The notes: generated from the letters alone by a model not told the origin. 64,000 bases of DNA from Microbacterium terrae (GCF_017831975.1 NZ_JAFDSS010000001.1:2790001-2854000); one strand, 5' to 3'; counted from the stretch's first letter, positions 1-9,350 are shown. Translations and numbers: made by a program.

Positions 1-1
1 C

Positions 2-886
2 GACGACGTGTCGTCGCTCACCATCGGCGGCGATGTGTTCCGCGCCATCGGCAAGCCGGGTCAGGCGCACGTCACCGCCGCCCGACTCTCCGCCGACGCC
101 GTCATCATCGCCAGCACGCCCGAGGGCGACCGCGACTACCTGAAGCGCATGAGCTGGCAGCTCGAGGGCACCGCCGCCGAGCTCGTCATCTCGAGCCCCA
201 TCGCCGACGTCGCCGGCCCTCGCATGTCGCTGAACCCCATCGAGGGGCTCCCCCTGGTGCACGTCGAGATCCCGACGTTCGAAGGCGGGCGCTACCTCCT
301 CAAGCGCGCCATGGACGTCGTGCTCGCCTCGCTCGCGCTCGTCGTCATCGCCCTGATGACGCCGGTCATCGCCCTCGCGATCCGCATGGAGGGCCCGGGC
401 AGCGTCTTCTTCCACCAGGAGCGCGTCGGCCGCGACGGGCACGTGTTCCGGATGCTGAAGTTCCGCTCGATGCGGACGGATGCCGAGCGCACGAAGCACC
501 ACATCGCGCACCAGAACGAGCTCGACGGCCCGATGTTCAAGATGAGGGAAGACCCCCGCGTCACCCGCGTCGGAGCGATCCTGCGCAAGTACTCGATCGA
601 TGAGCTGCCGCAGTTCTGGAACGTGCTGATCGGAGACATGAGCATCGTGGGCCCCCGCCCGCCGCTGCCCACCGAGGTGACGAGCTACGACGGCACGGTC
701 TACCGCCGCCTGTACATCAAGCCCGGCATCACGGGCCTCTGGCAGATCAGCGGCCGCAGCGACCTCGACTGGGAGGAGACGGTGCGCCTCGATCTGCGCT
801 ACGTCGAGAACTGGTCGGTCATCGGCGACCTCACGATCCTGTGGCGCACCGTCGGCACCGTACTGAAGGCCGACGGAGCCTACTGA
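2..886 (+). CDS. Polyprenyl-phosphate sugar-1-phosphate transferase (WcaJ/CpsE type), 5' end cut by window
   Basis: This protein should start polysaccharide assembly by moving a sugar-1-phosphate from a nucleotide sugar to undecaprenyl phosphate at the inner face of the membrane. The reading frame is already open at the left edge, so the N-terminal membrane domain lies outside; 294 residues are visible. A cytoplasmic linker is followed by one hydrophobic segment (about residues 103-126 of the visible part) and the bacterial sugar transferase domain, with the family motifs KFRSM, DELPQ, SIVGPRP and GLWQISGRS. The protein ends normally at TGA. A hairpin directly behind it separates it from the convergent glycosyltransferase gene. 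The substrate sugar cannot be told from sequence. Confidence 0.93.
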   Translation, partial: DDVSSLTIGGDVFRAIGKPGQAHVTAARLSADAVIIASTPEGDRDYLKRMSWQLEGTAAELVISSPIADVAGPRMSLNPIEGLPLVHVEIPTFEGGRYLLKRAMDVVLASLALVVIALMTPVIALAIRMEGPGSVFFHQERVGRDGHVFRMLKFRSMRTDAERTKHHIAHQNELDGPMFKMREDPRVTRVGAILRKYSIDELPQFWNVLIGDMSIVGPRPPLPTEVTSYDGTVYRRLYIKPGITGLWQISGRSDLDWEETVRLDLRYVENWSVIGDLTILWRTVGTVLKADGAY

Positions 887-890
887 TTCC

Positions 891-923
891 TTCGGGGTCT
901 CATGCCCGGCGTGAGACCCCGAA
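891..923. terminator. Bidirectional hairpin between convergent genes
   Basis: TTCGGGGTCTCA and TGAGACCCCGAA form a perfect 12-bp stem around a 9-base loop. The hairpin starts 5 nt after the sugar transferase stop and contains the last codons and stop of the opposing glycosyltransferase gene, so it could end transcripts from both sides. There is no clear T tract. Confidence 0.7.
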
Positions 924-2027
924 GAGGGGCTCGAGAACCGACTGGAACGCCTCGACACGCATGCTCCAGTCCGGCACGTCGGCGACGACGACGGATGCCG
1001 GGTCCCGGCGCACGGCGTCGGCGACGGCATCCGGGAACCCGTCGCGCGGCACCGCGGTCACCAGCCCGTCTACGGCGTCGCGGAATCCGGCCACGCGCGT
1101 GGCGACGACGGGCCTGCCGACCGCCTGGTACTCGTAGAGCTTGATCGGGTCGAGGCTGTCGGTGAACGCGTCGACCACGTGCGGCACGATGAGCGCGGTG
1201 GCGTGCTGGAGGTAGCTCGGCACGGCCCGCGACGGGCGCGGCCCGAGGAGGTCGACGGACGGATGCTCCGCCAGCCGTCGCGCGTTGCCGGCGGCGAGAG
1301 CAGAGGGCCCGACGAGCGCGACGCGGGCGCCGAGAGGCGCGAGGGCGTCTGCGGTGGCGACCACGAGGTCGACGTCTAGCCGGTCCTCGTGGAGCGTCCC
1401 CATGTAGACGACGCTGCGCTCCGCGAGGTCTGCGGGGCGTGCGGCCGGGAGGCGATAGCGGGCGACATCGACGCCATTGGGGATCAGCACGACCTCTCGC
1501 TCCGCACTGCGGGTGGCGCGCAGCCCCTCGGAGCACACGACCACCGCCGCGCACTGCGCCATCAGCACCCGCTCGTTCGCCGCGATGCGCGCGAGCTCGC
1601 GATCGGGTCGCTGCGCTGCGAGCCAGTCGTCGGTCATGTCGTACAGACTCGGCAGGCCGGTGGCCTGCACGAGCCCGGCCCAGCTCGGATCGTTCACCCA
1701 GAGCACCGCGTCGGCGAAGCCGAGCCGGCGCATGGCCCGGCGCACCGTGCGGCGCAGGAGCGCGTCGGCGGCGGGCCCGGCGACGCGCGGGAGGAGCTTG
1801 TCGGGCTGGAGGAGGTGCAGCCGGCCCTCGTACCCCTCGGCGGTCCGCAGACCACGCCCTCGGCGCACCCGGCGCGAGGTCACCGCGGAGTGGAGCAGGT
1901 CGTTCGACGGCTCGACGAACAGCACCTGAAGGCCCGGGTCGGCGCGGAGCATCCCGTCCACCACGTACTGGTTGCGGCGCCAGACGTCGTCCCACGGCTC
2001 GAGCGACAACACCACGAGGCGCGTCAT
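900..2027 (-). CDS. Glycosyltransferase, GT4/TuaH-like
   Basis: This 375-residue cytoplasmic GT-B glycosyltransferase probably adds one sugar to the lipid-linked repeat unit. The N-terminal half has VLWVNDPSW and LYDMTDDW, typical of TuaH-like enzymes. The C-terminal half has the nucleotide-sugar-binding segment DPIKLYEYQAVGRPVVAT. Its ATG overlaps the stop of the upstream glycosyltransferase gene by 4 bp (ATGA), so the two are translationally coupled. Donor and acceptor are unknown. Confidence 0.88.
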   Translation of the reverse strand: MTRLVVLSLEPWDDVWRRNQYVVDGMLRADPGLQVLFVEPSNDLLHSAVTSRRVRRGRGLRTAEGYEGRLHLLQPDKLLPRVAGPAADALLRRTVRRAMRRLGFADAVLWVNDPSWAGLVQATGLPSLYDMTDDWLAAQRPDRELARIAANERVLMAQCAAVVVCSEGLRATRSAEREVVLIPNGVDVARYRLPAARPADLAERSVVYMGTLHEDRLDVDLVVATADALAPLGARVALVGPSALAAGNARRLAEHPSVDLLGPRPSRAVPSYLQHATALIVPHVVDAFTDSLDPIKLYEYQAVGRPVVATRVAGFRDAVDGLVTAVPRDGFPDAVADAVRRDPASVVVADVPDWSMRVEAFQSVLEPLFGVSRRA

Positions 2028-3052
2028 CGGGCCTCCAGCACGCGCTCGTAGACGGCGCGCGTCTCGGCGACCTGCCGGTCGACGGTGAACACGTCGCGCT
2101 GCAGGCGGCGCAGCCGCGTGCCGACGTCGGCGCGCAGCGCGGGGTCGGCGAAGAGCCGGTCGAGCACCTGCGCGGCGGCGGAAGGGGAACGCGGCTCGAA
2201 CAGCAGCTCGGGAGCGGCGGCCCCCACCGTCTCGAGGTGCCCGCCGCCCGCAGAGGCGACGACGGGCGCACCGTGGGCCATGGCCTCGAGCACGAAGATG
2301 CCGAGCCCCTCGCGCGGCGTGGGCGCGATCACCACCCCCGCCGCGTCGAGCAGGGCGGGAATGTCGTCACGGTGGCCGAGGAACTCGACAGATCCCGCCA
2401 CCCCGCGCTCGCGCGCGAGCGCCTCGAGTGCGGCGCGCTCCGACCCGTCGCCGGCGATGCGCAGCGTCCATCCGGCAGCGGGTCCGCGCGATGCCGCCCA
2501 CGCCTCGACGATGTCGGATGTGCACTTCTCGGACTCGAGGCGCTGCGCGGCGAAGACGTAGGGCTCTCGCGAGGCGGTCGACTCCGGGGCATCGGGAACG
2601 CCCGTGTAGACGACGTCGACGGGTGCCTCGACGTACTGGGCGACGTAGCGCGAGATCGCGATCTGGGCGGCGAGAGCCGGTTCGAGGCGCTTCAGCATCG
2701 TGCGCACGACGGGTCGCCCGCCGCGCGGCCCCGCGAAGTGACGCGTGCTCACCTGCAGCGCCCGCCGCCTCCCGGGGCGGCGGGCGAGCCAGCCGACGAG
2801 GTCGCCCTGCGTCATGTGGGTGTGGACGACGTCGGGCGACTCGACCGACCGCAGCGACGCGAGCGCGCCGCGCATGCTGTCGCCCGGGAGCCATCGAGCG
2901 CCTGAGCCGGCGAGTGCCTGCGGCATCCGATCGGCGGCGCCGCCGATGACGATCACGTCGTCGCCGCCGCGGGCCAGACCGCTCGCGACGTTGACCAGGT
3001 AGCGCTCCACGCCGGCGAAACCGGTCGAGCACACCACGTGCACCACCCGCAT
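2024..3052 (-). CDS. Glycosyltransferase family 4
   Basis: This 342-residue GT-B enzyme is the first gene of a two-gene operon reading leftwards. The N-terminus (MRVVHVVCSTGFAGVERY) carries the glycine-rich acceptor-side loop. The C-terminal half carries the GT4 signature around PREGLGIFVLEAMAHGAPVVAS. An AGGGGG-type ribosome binding site lies 6-8 nt before ATG, and a TAGACT box about 35 nt upstream could be the -10 element. It faces a divergent GT4 gene at 3147 across a gap of about 95 bp. Confidence 0.9.
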   Translation of the reverse strand: MRVVHVVCSTGFAGVERYLVNVASGLARGGDDVIVIGGAADRMPQALAGSGARWLPGDSMRGALASLRSVESPDVVHTHMTQGDLVGWLARRPGRRRALQVSTRHFAGPRGGRPVVRTMLKRLEPALAAQIAISRYVAQYVEAPVDVVYTGVPDAPESTASREPYVFAAQRLESEKCTSDIVEAWAASRGPAAGWTLRIAGDGSERAALEALARERGVAGSVEFLGHRDDIPALLDAAGVVIAPTPREGLGIFVLEAMAHGAPVVASAGGGHLETVGAAAPELLFEPRSPSAAAQVLDRLFADPALRADVGTRLRRLQRDVFTVDRQVAETRAVYERVLEAR

Positions 3053-3134
3053 GCTGTGCCCCCTCCGGCTCCCCGAGTGAAGTCTATGAGCTTCGGCCCG
3101 CGTCCGAGTCGGCTCCCCGATCCGGAAGCATCAC

Positions 3135-3147
3135 TAGCATTGCTGTG
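3135..3147 (+). promoter_or_regulatory. Leaderless -10 box
   Basis: TAGCAT (3135-3140) is followed by 6 nt and then the GTG start. There is no ribosome binding site in the gap, so transcription should begin at the start codon. Confidence 0.6.
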
Positions 3148-4292
3148 TGCGCGTGGCGATGTCGTCGTTTCGATTCAACTATGAGGGCGGTATCGAGCGC
3201 GCGTCGTACGAGCTCGCACTGCGCATGAGCGACCGGATCGACCTCACGCTCGTCGCGACCCATGTCGACCCCCGACCCGGGCCACCGCTGCAGTGGCTCG
3301 CCGTGAAAGCGCGGAGCAGCCCGGGATTCATCGTGCCCGTGACCTATTCCGCTGCGGCGACGCGCGCCCTGCGCGGCGAGAGCTTCGACATCGTGCACAA
3401 CCAGGGCGGCTGCGCCACCCGGCAGCAGGACGTCATCACCGCGCACAGCTGCCACCGCGCCTGGTGGGAGATGAAGTTCCGCAACGGCGAGGCGCTGCGC
3501 GCGATCGCGAACCCGTTCCACCACGCGGTGCTGCAGGTGGAGCAGCGCAACTACCGCCCCGACCGGTTCCATCGTGCGACCGCGGTATCGCCGACGGTGG
3601 CTCGGGAGCTGACCGAGTTCTACGGCGTCGACCCCGAACGCATCACCGTCATCCCGAACGCGGTGGACGTGACGAGGTTCCACCCCACCGACGCCGCGGC
3701 CCGGCGCGCGCGCATCCGTTCGCTGCACGGATTCCGCGACGACGACGTCGTGCTGCTCTTCGTGGGCAAGGAGTTCCGGCGCAAAGGCCTGCGCTTCATC
3801 GTCGACGCGCTCGCAGGCCTGCCGCCCGCCGTCAAGCTGCTGGTGGTCGGCGGTGATGACGCCGAGCCGTTCCGCGCCCAGGCCGCCCGCCTCGGGGTCG
3901 GCGATCGCGTCGTGTTCGCCGGTCATTCTCCGGCGGTCGAGGACTACTTCCAGGCGGGCGACATCTTCGTATTCCCCACCGCGTATGAACCGTTCGGGCT
4001 CGTGCTGCTCGAGGCCGCGGCATCCGGCCTGCCGCTCGTGACGACGAATCTGGGCGTCGCGGAGGAGTTCATCGTCGAAGGCGAGAACGGCGCGATCATC
4101 GAGCGCGACGGCGCGTCGATCGCGCGCGTCGTGCGCCCCCTGGCAGACGATCGCGACCTGCGGCGCCGCATGGGCGAGCGCGCTAAGCAGGATGCCGCCG
4201 GCTACACTTCGTGGGAGTCGGTGGCCGACCAGACGATCGCCCTGTACGAGCGCGTCGTCGAGGAGAAGCGAGCGGGGCACCTGCTCCACTGA
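3147..4292 (+). CDS. Glycosyltransferase family 4
   Basis: This is a 381-residue GT4 retaining glycosyltransferase. The N-terminal loop FNYEGGIERASYEL is the usual start of the family, VIPNAVDVTRF marks the inter-domain junction, and AYEPFGLVLLEAAASGLPLVTT is the EX7E nucleotide-binding segment. The start is the GTG directly behind a TAGCAT box with no Shine-Dalgarno, read here as leaderless. It is transcribed alone and converges on the GT4-GT2 fusion gene with a 14-bp gap. Confidence 0.9.
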   Translation: MRVAMSSFRFNYEGGIERASYELALRMSDRIDLTLVATHVDPRPGPPLQWLAVKARSSPGFIVPVTYSAAATRALRGESFDIVHNQGGCATRQQDVITAHSCHRAWWEMKFRNGEALRAIANPFHHAVLQVEQRNYRPDRFHRATAVSPTVARELTEFYGVDPERITVIPNAVDVTRFHPTDAAARRARIRSLHGFRDDDVVLLFVGKEFRRKGLRFIVDALAGLPPAVKLLVVGGDDAEPFRAQAARLGVGDRVVFAGHSPAVEDYFQAGDIFVFPTAYEPFGLVLLEAAASGLPLVTTNLGVAEEFIVEGENGAIIERDGASIARVVRPLADDRDLRRRMGERAKQDAAGYTSWESVADQTIALYERVVEEKRAGHLLH

Positions 4293-4306
4293 GCACGGCC
4301 GAAACG

Positions 4307-6259
4307 TCAGCTGATGCGGCGCAGATACGCGATCGGGCCCTCTCGGAAGATCGCGAATCGGCGCCGCGCCTCGGCGCCGCGATCGCCGGGGAGCAGGATG
4401 CCGCGCATCCCGGCGCCCAGCAGGACAGCAATCCGGAACGCCTGCCACCCGGCCGCTCCGAAGTGCTTGCGCTGGTATTCCTCGTTGCTGGCGAAGAACA
4501 GCGCCTCGCGCCGCGTGCCGTCGCCGCCGGTGCCCGCGCCGATGTGGGTGGCGTCGACGCGTGCGATCGCGATGGTCCACCCGGCGTCCACGGCGCGCTT
4601 CTGCCAGTCGACCTCTTCTGCGTAGAGGAAGAACCGCTCGTCGAACCGCCCGATCGCCGCGATCGCCTCAGACCGCAGCAGGAGCATCGACCCGATCGCG
4701 AAGTCCTTGCGCCGATCGAAGCGTCCGAGCCCGAGCGCGTCGATCCACGCCCGCAGCGGACTCGGGAACGGCCAGGCCTCGCGCACCGCCGCACCGGTGG
4801 CGGGATCGGTCTGCGTCGCCCCCACTGCTGCGACCGAGCGACGGGCGTGGAGCACGCGATGCATGCTGCTCACGGCATCCCCGCTGATGCGCGCGTCGGG
4901 GTTGAGCAGCAGCACGTCGTCGGAGTCGAGTCCGCGCTCTCGGAGCGAGTCGAGCGCAACGTTGACGCCCGCACCGAAACCGAGGTTTCGACCCGGGTCG
5001 AGGTAGTGGGCGCCGCGGCGCTCGGCCATCGCGCGGGTCTCCCCCGATGACGAGTTGTCGACGATCGTGACGGCGAAACCCGGGCCGAGGGTCTCGAGGG
5101 CGCCGTCGAGCAGCTCGGGGTCGCCGTAGGCCACCGCGACGACGTGAGGAGTGCGAACGGCTCCCGACGAACGGCTCGGCGCGACCTCGCGATAGAGCGC
5201 GAGCTGCTCCTCGGCCACGTGCTCCCAGGTGAAGTCCTGCGCGTGTTCGAGTCCGCGTGCGCGAAGCGCAGCCCGGCGCGCAGGCTCGAGCGCCTCGTCG
5301 AGGCCGGCGCGGAGCGCCTCCGGGTCGCTCGGCGCGACGAGGATGCCGGCATCCGCCACGACATCCGGAATCGCGCCCGATCTGCTCGCCACGACGGGGA
5401 CGCCCGAGGCCATCGCCTCGACGGCCACACGGCAGAACTGCTCGAGCCAGCCCGGCCACGGGATCGACGGCACCGCGATCGCATCGAGCCGGCGGTAGCG
5501 CTCGGCGAGCGCGTCGCCCTGCGCGAAGCCCAGGAACGCGACGCGGTCGGCGATGCCGAGCTCGACCGAGAGCAGCTCGAGCTCGTCGCGCTGCGGCCCG
5601 TCGCCGGTGATCTCGAGCCGCCAGTCGGGGCGCTCCGCCGCCGCGTGCAAGAGGACGTCGACTCCTTTGTACGGCTCCAGCCGCCCGACGTATCCGATGA
5701 CCGGCCGGGGCGAGGCATCCGTCTTCGCCGCCGGCGCGAACACGCTGGTGTCGACGCCCAGCGGGATCAGCCGCGCAGGACCGGCGAGTCCTTTGCGCAC
5801 GAGGATCTCGCCCGCCTCGCGGTTGCAGACGTACGCCGCCGCCGCGCCTCGCAGCGCGTGGCGCTCGAACCAGCGGAACGGGATCGAATAGCGCTTGTCG
5901 ATGTTCTGCGCCGAGTACAGCACGTACGGTGTGCGGTCACGCCGCAGCGCCCGGAGGAGGAGCAGCTGAGCCGTCGCCAGCGAGAACGGTTCCTCGTGCA
6001 GGTCGATGACATCGGGCCGCTCAGCGAGGGCCCGGACGAACGGCCTCGGGTCGTAGACGAACGCGTTCGGATGCGTGCCGACCGTCGCCGCACCGGTCAC
6101 GAACCCGTCGCCGTCGGCCTCGAGGGCGACGTCGCGGCCGCCCTCGTTCCAGCGCTTCGCCGAGATGAGCCGCACGTCGGCGCCGAGCGCACGCAGCCGC
6201 CGCTCGCGCTCACGCCACGCCGACACGACGCCGTGATGCGCGACCCGCAGAACCCTCAT
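4307..6259 (-). CDS. Fused GT4-GT2 bifunctional glycosyltransferase
   Basis: This 650-residue protein joins two glycosyltransferases. Residues 1 to about 360 are a complete GT4 (GT-B) enzyme with VIGYVGRLEPYKGV and a C-terminal EAMASGVPVVASRSG block. Residues from about 371 to the end are a GT2 (GT-A) enzyme of the rhamnosyltransferase type, with VTIVDNSSS, NPDA as the metal/nucleotide site and FFLYAEEVDW. The GT2 half is visibly a paralogue of the separate GT2 gene at 7231-8136, which suggests fusion after duplication. The ATG has a GGGGAGG ribosome binding site and a TAGGCT box about 30 nt upstream. One protein could add two successive sugars. Confidence 0.9.
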   Translation of the reverse strand: MRVLRVAHHGVVSAWRERERRLRALGADVRLISAKRWNEGGRDVALEADGDGFVTGAATVGTHPNAFVYDPRPFVRALAERPDVIDLHEEPFSLATAQLLLLRALRRDRTPYVLYSAQNIDKRYSIPFRWFERHALRGAAAAYVCNREAGEILVRKGLAGPARLIPLGVDTSVFAPAAKTDASPRPVIGYVGRLEPYKGVDVLLHAAAERPDWRLEITGDGPQRDELELLSVELGIADRVAFLGFAQGDALAERYRRLDAIAVPSIPWPGWLEQFCRVAVEAMASGVPVVASRSGAIPDVVADAGILVAPSDPEALRAGLDEALEPARRAALRARGLEHAQDFTWEHVAEEQLALYREVAPSRSSGAVRTPHVVAVAYGDPELLDGALETLGPGFAVTIVDNSSSGETRAMAERRGAHYLDPGRNLGFGAGVNVALDSLRERGLDSDDVLLLNPDARISGDAVSSMHRVLHARRSVAAVGATQTDPATGAAVREAWPFPSPLRAWIDALGLGRFDRRKDFAIGSMLLLRSEAIAAIGRFDERFFLYAEEVDWQKRAVDAGWTIAIARVDATHIGAGTGGDGTRREALFFASNEEYQRKHFGAAGWQAFRIAVLLGAGMRGILLPGDRGAEARRRFAIFREGPIAYLRRIS

Positions 6260-6304
6260 GCGCGACCTCCCCGCGGGTCAGCCTACCGAGCGGGGTCGCC
6301 GGGA

Positions 6305-7210
6305 TCAGTCGCGGATGCCGCGTGCCCTGCGCGCGAGCCCGTCGAACAGGCCGGCCGGGGCGAACCGCAGGGCCCACCAGATCTCGGATGCGGCCACCGC
6401 GGGGGCGCGCTCCCGCACCGCCGTCTTGGCTGCGCGCAGCGCCGACCACCATGCGAAGCGGTCGTTGCGTCGAAGGCTCTCGCGGAAGGCCTGCTCCAGT
6501 TCGGCGCCGAGCGGCGCAGACTGCTCGCGATGCCGACGGAGGATGCGGTCGATGGAAGCCGCGAGCTCACGGTGTCGCCCGGTGGTATTGCTCCCGTGGG
6601 AGCGGTAGTCGACGAGCCCATCCGGAGCGAAGACGAACCGGCCCTGTGCCGAGAGGCGGAGGATCAGGTCGAGGTCCTCCGCCTGACGCAGCGACGCATC
6701 GAATCCGCCGACGGCTTCGAAGGCATCTCGTCGCACGATGATGTTCCCGGCGAAGATTCCGGTGCGTCGGGCCACGATGTCGGCGCGAGAGCATCGGTCA
6801 TCCTGATCGCCGGCGGCGAGGACGCTCTCCCCCGCCTCGTCGACGGTCTGGATGCGGCAGTACGAGACGATGGCATCCGGTGCCTCGATGAACGCCGCCA
6901 CCCCCGCAGCGAGCCTGTCGCGGTGCCACCGATCGTCGTCGTCGAGGAAGGCGACGAGCGTCCCCGTCGCCTCCGCGACGCCCGCGTCGCGGGCCGCTGC
7001 GACGCCGCCGGCGGGTCGGTGGATGACGCGCGCGCCGTGCCGCTCGGCGACCGCCGCGACAGCATCCGGATCGGGTGCTCCGTCATCGACGACGACCACC
7101 TCGTGGCGGGAATACGTCTGCGCAGCCACCGAAGCGAGGGCTTCATCGATGAACACCGATGCCCGGTTGGTCGCGACGACGACGCTCACCAATGGTGTCT
7201 CCTCGCGCAT
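6305..7210 (-). CDS. Glycosyltransferase family 2
   Basis: This 301-residue GT-A glycosyltransferase begins MREETPLVSVVVATNRA and has a DDGAPDPD loop and the DxD-type motif FLDDDD. An alternative ATG at 7234 overlaps the stop of the upstream GT2 gene (ATGATG), so coupling with that gene is likely whichever start is used. I prefer 7210 because the GT2 fold begins a few residues later. It is a paralogue of the GT2 gene at 33332-34273. Substrate unknown. Confidence 0.85.
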   Translation of the reverse strand: MREETPLVSVVVATNRASVFIDEALASVAAQTYSRHEVVVVDDGAPDPDAVAAVAERHGARVIHRPAGGVAAARDAGVAEATGTLVAFLDDDDRWHRDRLAAGVAAFIEAPDAIVSYCRIQTVDEAGESVLAAGDQDDRCSRADIVARRTGIFAGNIIVRRDAFEAVGGFDASLRQAEDLDLILRLSAQGRFVFAPDGLVDYRSHGSNTTGRHRELAASIDRILRRHREQSAPLGAELEQAFRESLRRNDRFAWWSALRAAKTAVRERAPAVAASEIWWALRFAPAGLFDGLARRARGIRD

Positions 7211-7230
7211 GCTGCGAGGGTATCCGCCCA

Positions 7231-8136
7231 TCATCCGGCGACGGGGCGTGCTCGATAGGCCGCTTCGACCTTCACCGGCCCCCGCGCGAAGAGCGCCCCG
7301 CGTGCACGTGCCGCCGCACGTCGCTCCCCTCGGAGGAACACCGATCGCGGAAGCGAGCCGACGACGACCGACCACCTGGCGAGCTGCCATCCGACCACGC
7401 CGTGATGCTTGCGCAGGTACCGCTCCATGCCCGCCTGCAGGAACACCTCACGGCGAACGGGATCGGAACTGGTCCCCGCGCCGACGTGCAGCGCGGCGGC
7501 ATCCTGCGCGACGACGTTGCGCCAGCCGGCTCGATGCGCGCGATACTCCCAGTCGGCCTCCTCGGCGTAGAGGAAGAAGTCGTCGTCGAACAGCCCGACC
7601 TCGGCGAGCGCATCCGCACGGATCATGAGGACCGAGCCGATGACATAGGTCGGTCCGGTCGGAACGAGGCGACCGAGCTTGACCGCGTCGGCGACGAAGT
7701 GCGCCGGACGCGGATACGGCCACTCCACCTGTGCGGGGTGACCGTCGGGGTCGGCCTGACGCGGACCGACGGTCGCGATGCGAGGTCCGGCGTGCAGCGC
7801 CCGCTGCATTCGCGCTATGGTCTCGGGTTCGACGACGGCGTCCGGGTTGAGCAGGAGGACGTCCGAGCCCGGCGTTCTGCGTCGCGCGAGTGCGTGGTTG
7901 ACTCCCCCGCCAAACCCCAGGTTGTCACCCGGATCCCAGTACGTCGCACCGGCCTCGTCGGCGATGGCTGCGATGTCGGGTGACGACGAGTTGTCGACGA
8001 TCGTGACGGCGAAGTCCCCGAGCGGACCGAGCGCCTCGCGCAGCAGAGCCGGCGCGCCGTACGCGACGATGACGACCTCGGGGCGGCTGCGCTGGACTCC
8101 CGCGGCGTCAGCCCAGACCGGTGCAGCTCCCCCCAT
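7231..8136 (-). CDS. Glycosyltransferase family 2, rhamnosyltransferase-like
   Basis: This 301-residue GT2 enzyme has VVIVAYGAP, VTIVDNSSS, LGFGGGVN, the NPDA metal site and FFLYAEEADWEYR. It aligns along its whole length with the C-terminal half of the fusion protein at 4307-6259. The chosen ATG lies 7 nt behind a TATGCT box and so looks leaderless; longer frames upstream would run into the divergent promoter region. It probably forms an operon with the GT2 gene downstream at 6305. Confidence 0.87.
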   Translation of the reverse strand: MGGAAPVWADAAGVQRSRPEVVIVAYGAPALLREALGPLGDFAVTIVDNSSSPDIAAIADEAGATYWDPGDNLGFGGGVNHALARRRTPGSDVLLLNPDAVVEPETIARMQRALHAGPRIATVGPRQADPDGHPAQVEWPYPRPAHFVADAVKLGRLVPTGPTYVIGSVLMIRADALAEVGLFDDDFFLYAEEADWEYRAHRAGWRNVVAQDAAALHVGAGTSSDPVRREVFLQAGMERYLRKHHGVVGWQLARWSVVVGSLPRSVFLRGERRAAARARGALFARGPVKVEAAYRARPVAG

Positions 8137-8149
8137 GGTCGCCAGCATA
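8134..8149 (-). promoter_or_regulatory. Leaderless -10 box
   Basis: On the minus strand TATGCT (8149-8144) is followed by 7 nt and the ATG of the GT2 gene. It lies back to back with the leaderless promoter of the acyltransferase gene at 8193. Confidence 0.55.
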
Positions 8150-8192
8150 CCCAGAGCCGATACCGACGCTATGGCGATCAGTCGCCGAGACG

Positions 8193-8205
8193 TACGATGA
8201 GCGCG
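8193..8205 (+). promoter_or_regulatory. Leaderless -10 box
   Basis: TACGAT (8193-8198) is followed by 6 nt and GTG at 8205, with no ribosome binding site. Confidence 0.6.
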
Positions 8206-9350
8206 TGGCATCTGGGGAGCCGCCGCAGACACCGGCGCGCATCGCGTCGCTTGACGGCATGCGCGCGCTCGCGCTCCTCGCAGTCTTCGCGTTCCACACG
8301 TGGGAGTTCGCGGGGCACCCCGACATCCCCATCGTCTCGGAGGTCGTGTCGCAGAACATCCGGCCGGACTTCTTCGTCGTGCTCACAGGGTTCTTCCTCT
8401 ACCTGCCGTTCGCCCGCGATGCTGCACGCCACGCGACATTCCACGCTCCGTCGTATCTCGCGCGACGACTGCGGCGCATCGTGCTGCCGTACTGGGCGGC
8501 GCTCGTCTACGCCGTGCTGCTCCCCGAGGTGCTGGTCGTCGTGACCCGTCTGGCCGGGCAGGATGCGTCGTGGCAGCTCGTGCCGACGTTCTGGGACCTC
8601 TTCACCCACTTCACCTTCACTCACCTCTTCTTCGAGGAGTACTGGTCGGGCGTGAACGGGAGCCTGTGGACGATGTCGCTCGAGATGCAGCTCTATCTGC
8701 TGTTCCCGCTGGTGATGATCGTCGCCGCGCGGTGGCGCCTGCCCGGACTGTTCGCCCTGATCGGATTGTCTACGGCGTTCCGGATCGCCGTCGCGGCGTT
8801 CGTGCCCGAGAACACCCAGTTCATGTGGTCGGCATCCGGTGCCGGGCGGCTGATGGAGTTCGTCGCCGGGATGCTCGCCGCGGTGCTGGTCTTCGCGATA
8901 CCTCGCTTCGCGATGCGGCACACTTATCTCGCGCTGCTCGCAATGGGTGTGATCGGCGGGTACGCCATCGCCACCCTCCCCGCGCTCCAGCACACCGTGC
9001 TGCCTCTGCGTGAACTCGGACTTTCGGTCATGTTCGCAGGCTTCGTCGTGCTCGTACTCACGTTCCCACCGCTCGATCGTGCACTCGCGTTGAGGCCGCT
9101 CGGCTTCGTGGGGTATCGCGCCTACAGCATCTTCCTCATCCACCAGCCGACGATGTGGTACTTCTCAGAGTTCCTGAGGAAGGATGCGGGAGTTCCTCAG
9201 GGTATCGGCATGCTCGCGATCCTCTGGACGGTCGGATTCGCGCTCACCGTGCTCGTCGGCGGTCTCCTGTTCGTGACCGTGGAGCGGCCGTGCATCCTGT
9301 GGTCCCGCCGCGCCGGGACCGCCCGAGAGCGAGTGCTGCCCACCACCTGA
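8205..9350 (+). CDS. Membrane acyltransferase family 3 (OafA-like)
   Basis: This 381-residue polytopic protein has about ten membrane segments. The N-terminus has the family motif R-x(10)-H (SLDGMRALALLAVFAFH) and then FFVVLTGFFLYLPF. Such enzymes O-acylate surface polysaccharides, usually with acetyl groups, across the membrane. No SGNH domain is attached. GTG at 8205 is chosen over longer frames because it sits directly behind a TACGAT box. It converges on the FAD oxidoreductase gene at 9369. Exact acyl group and target are unknown. Confidence 0.87.
   Translation: MASGEPPQTPARIASLDGMRALALLAVFAFHTWEFAGHPDIPIVSEVVSQNIRPDFFVVLTGFFLYLPFARDAARHATFHAPSYLARRLRRIVLPYWAALVYAVLLPEVLVVVTRLAGQDASWQLVPTFWDLFTHFTFTHLFFEEYWSGVNGSLWTMSLEMQLYLLFPLVMIVAARWRLPGLFALIGLSTAFRIAVAAFVPENTQFMWSASGAGRLMEFVAGMLAAVLVFAIPRFAMRHTYLALLAMGVIGGYAIATLPALQHTVLPLRELGLSVMFAGFVVLVLTFPPLDRALALRPLGFVGYRAYSIFLIHQPTMWYFSEFLRKDAGVPQGIGMLAILWTVGFALTVLVGGLLFVTVERPCILWSRRAGTARERVLPTT

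Noticed and set aside
880..2271. Long frames opposite or alongside the GT4 gene at 900-2027
   Set aside because: Arg/Pro/Ala-rich shadow translations of a GC-rich gene; no motifs, and the GT4 frame has clear family signatures.
3084..4580. 498-codon minus frame over the GT4 gene at 3147
   Set aside because: Antisense shadow caused by GC3 bias; composition is His/Arg/Asp-rich with no domain.
5144..7258. 704-codon plus frame opposite the fusion glycosyltransferase
   Set aside because: Antisense shadow; the minus strand has complete GT4 and GT2 motifs and ribosome binding sites.
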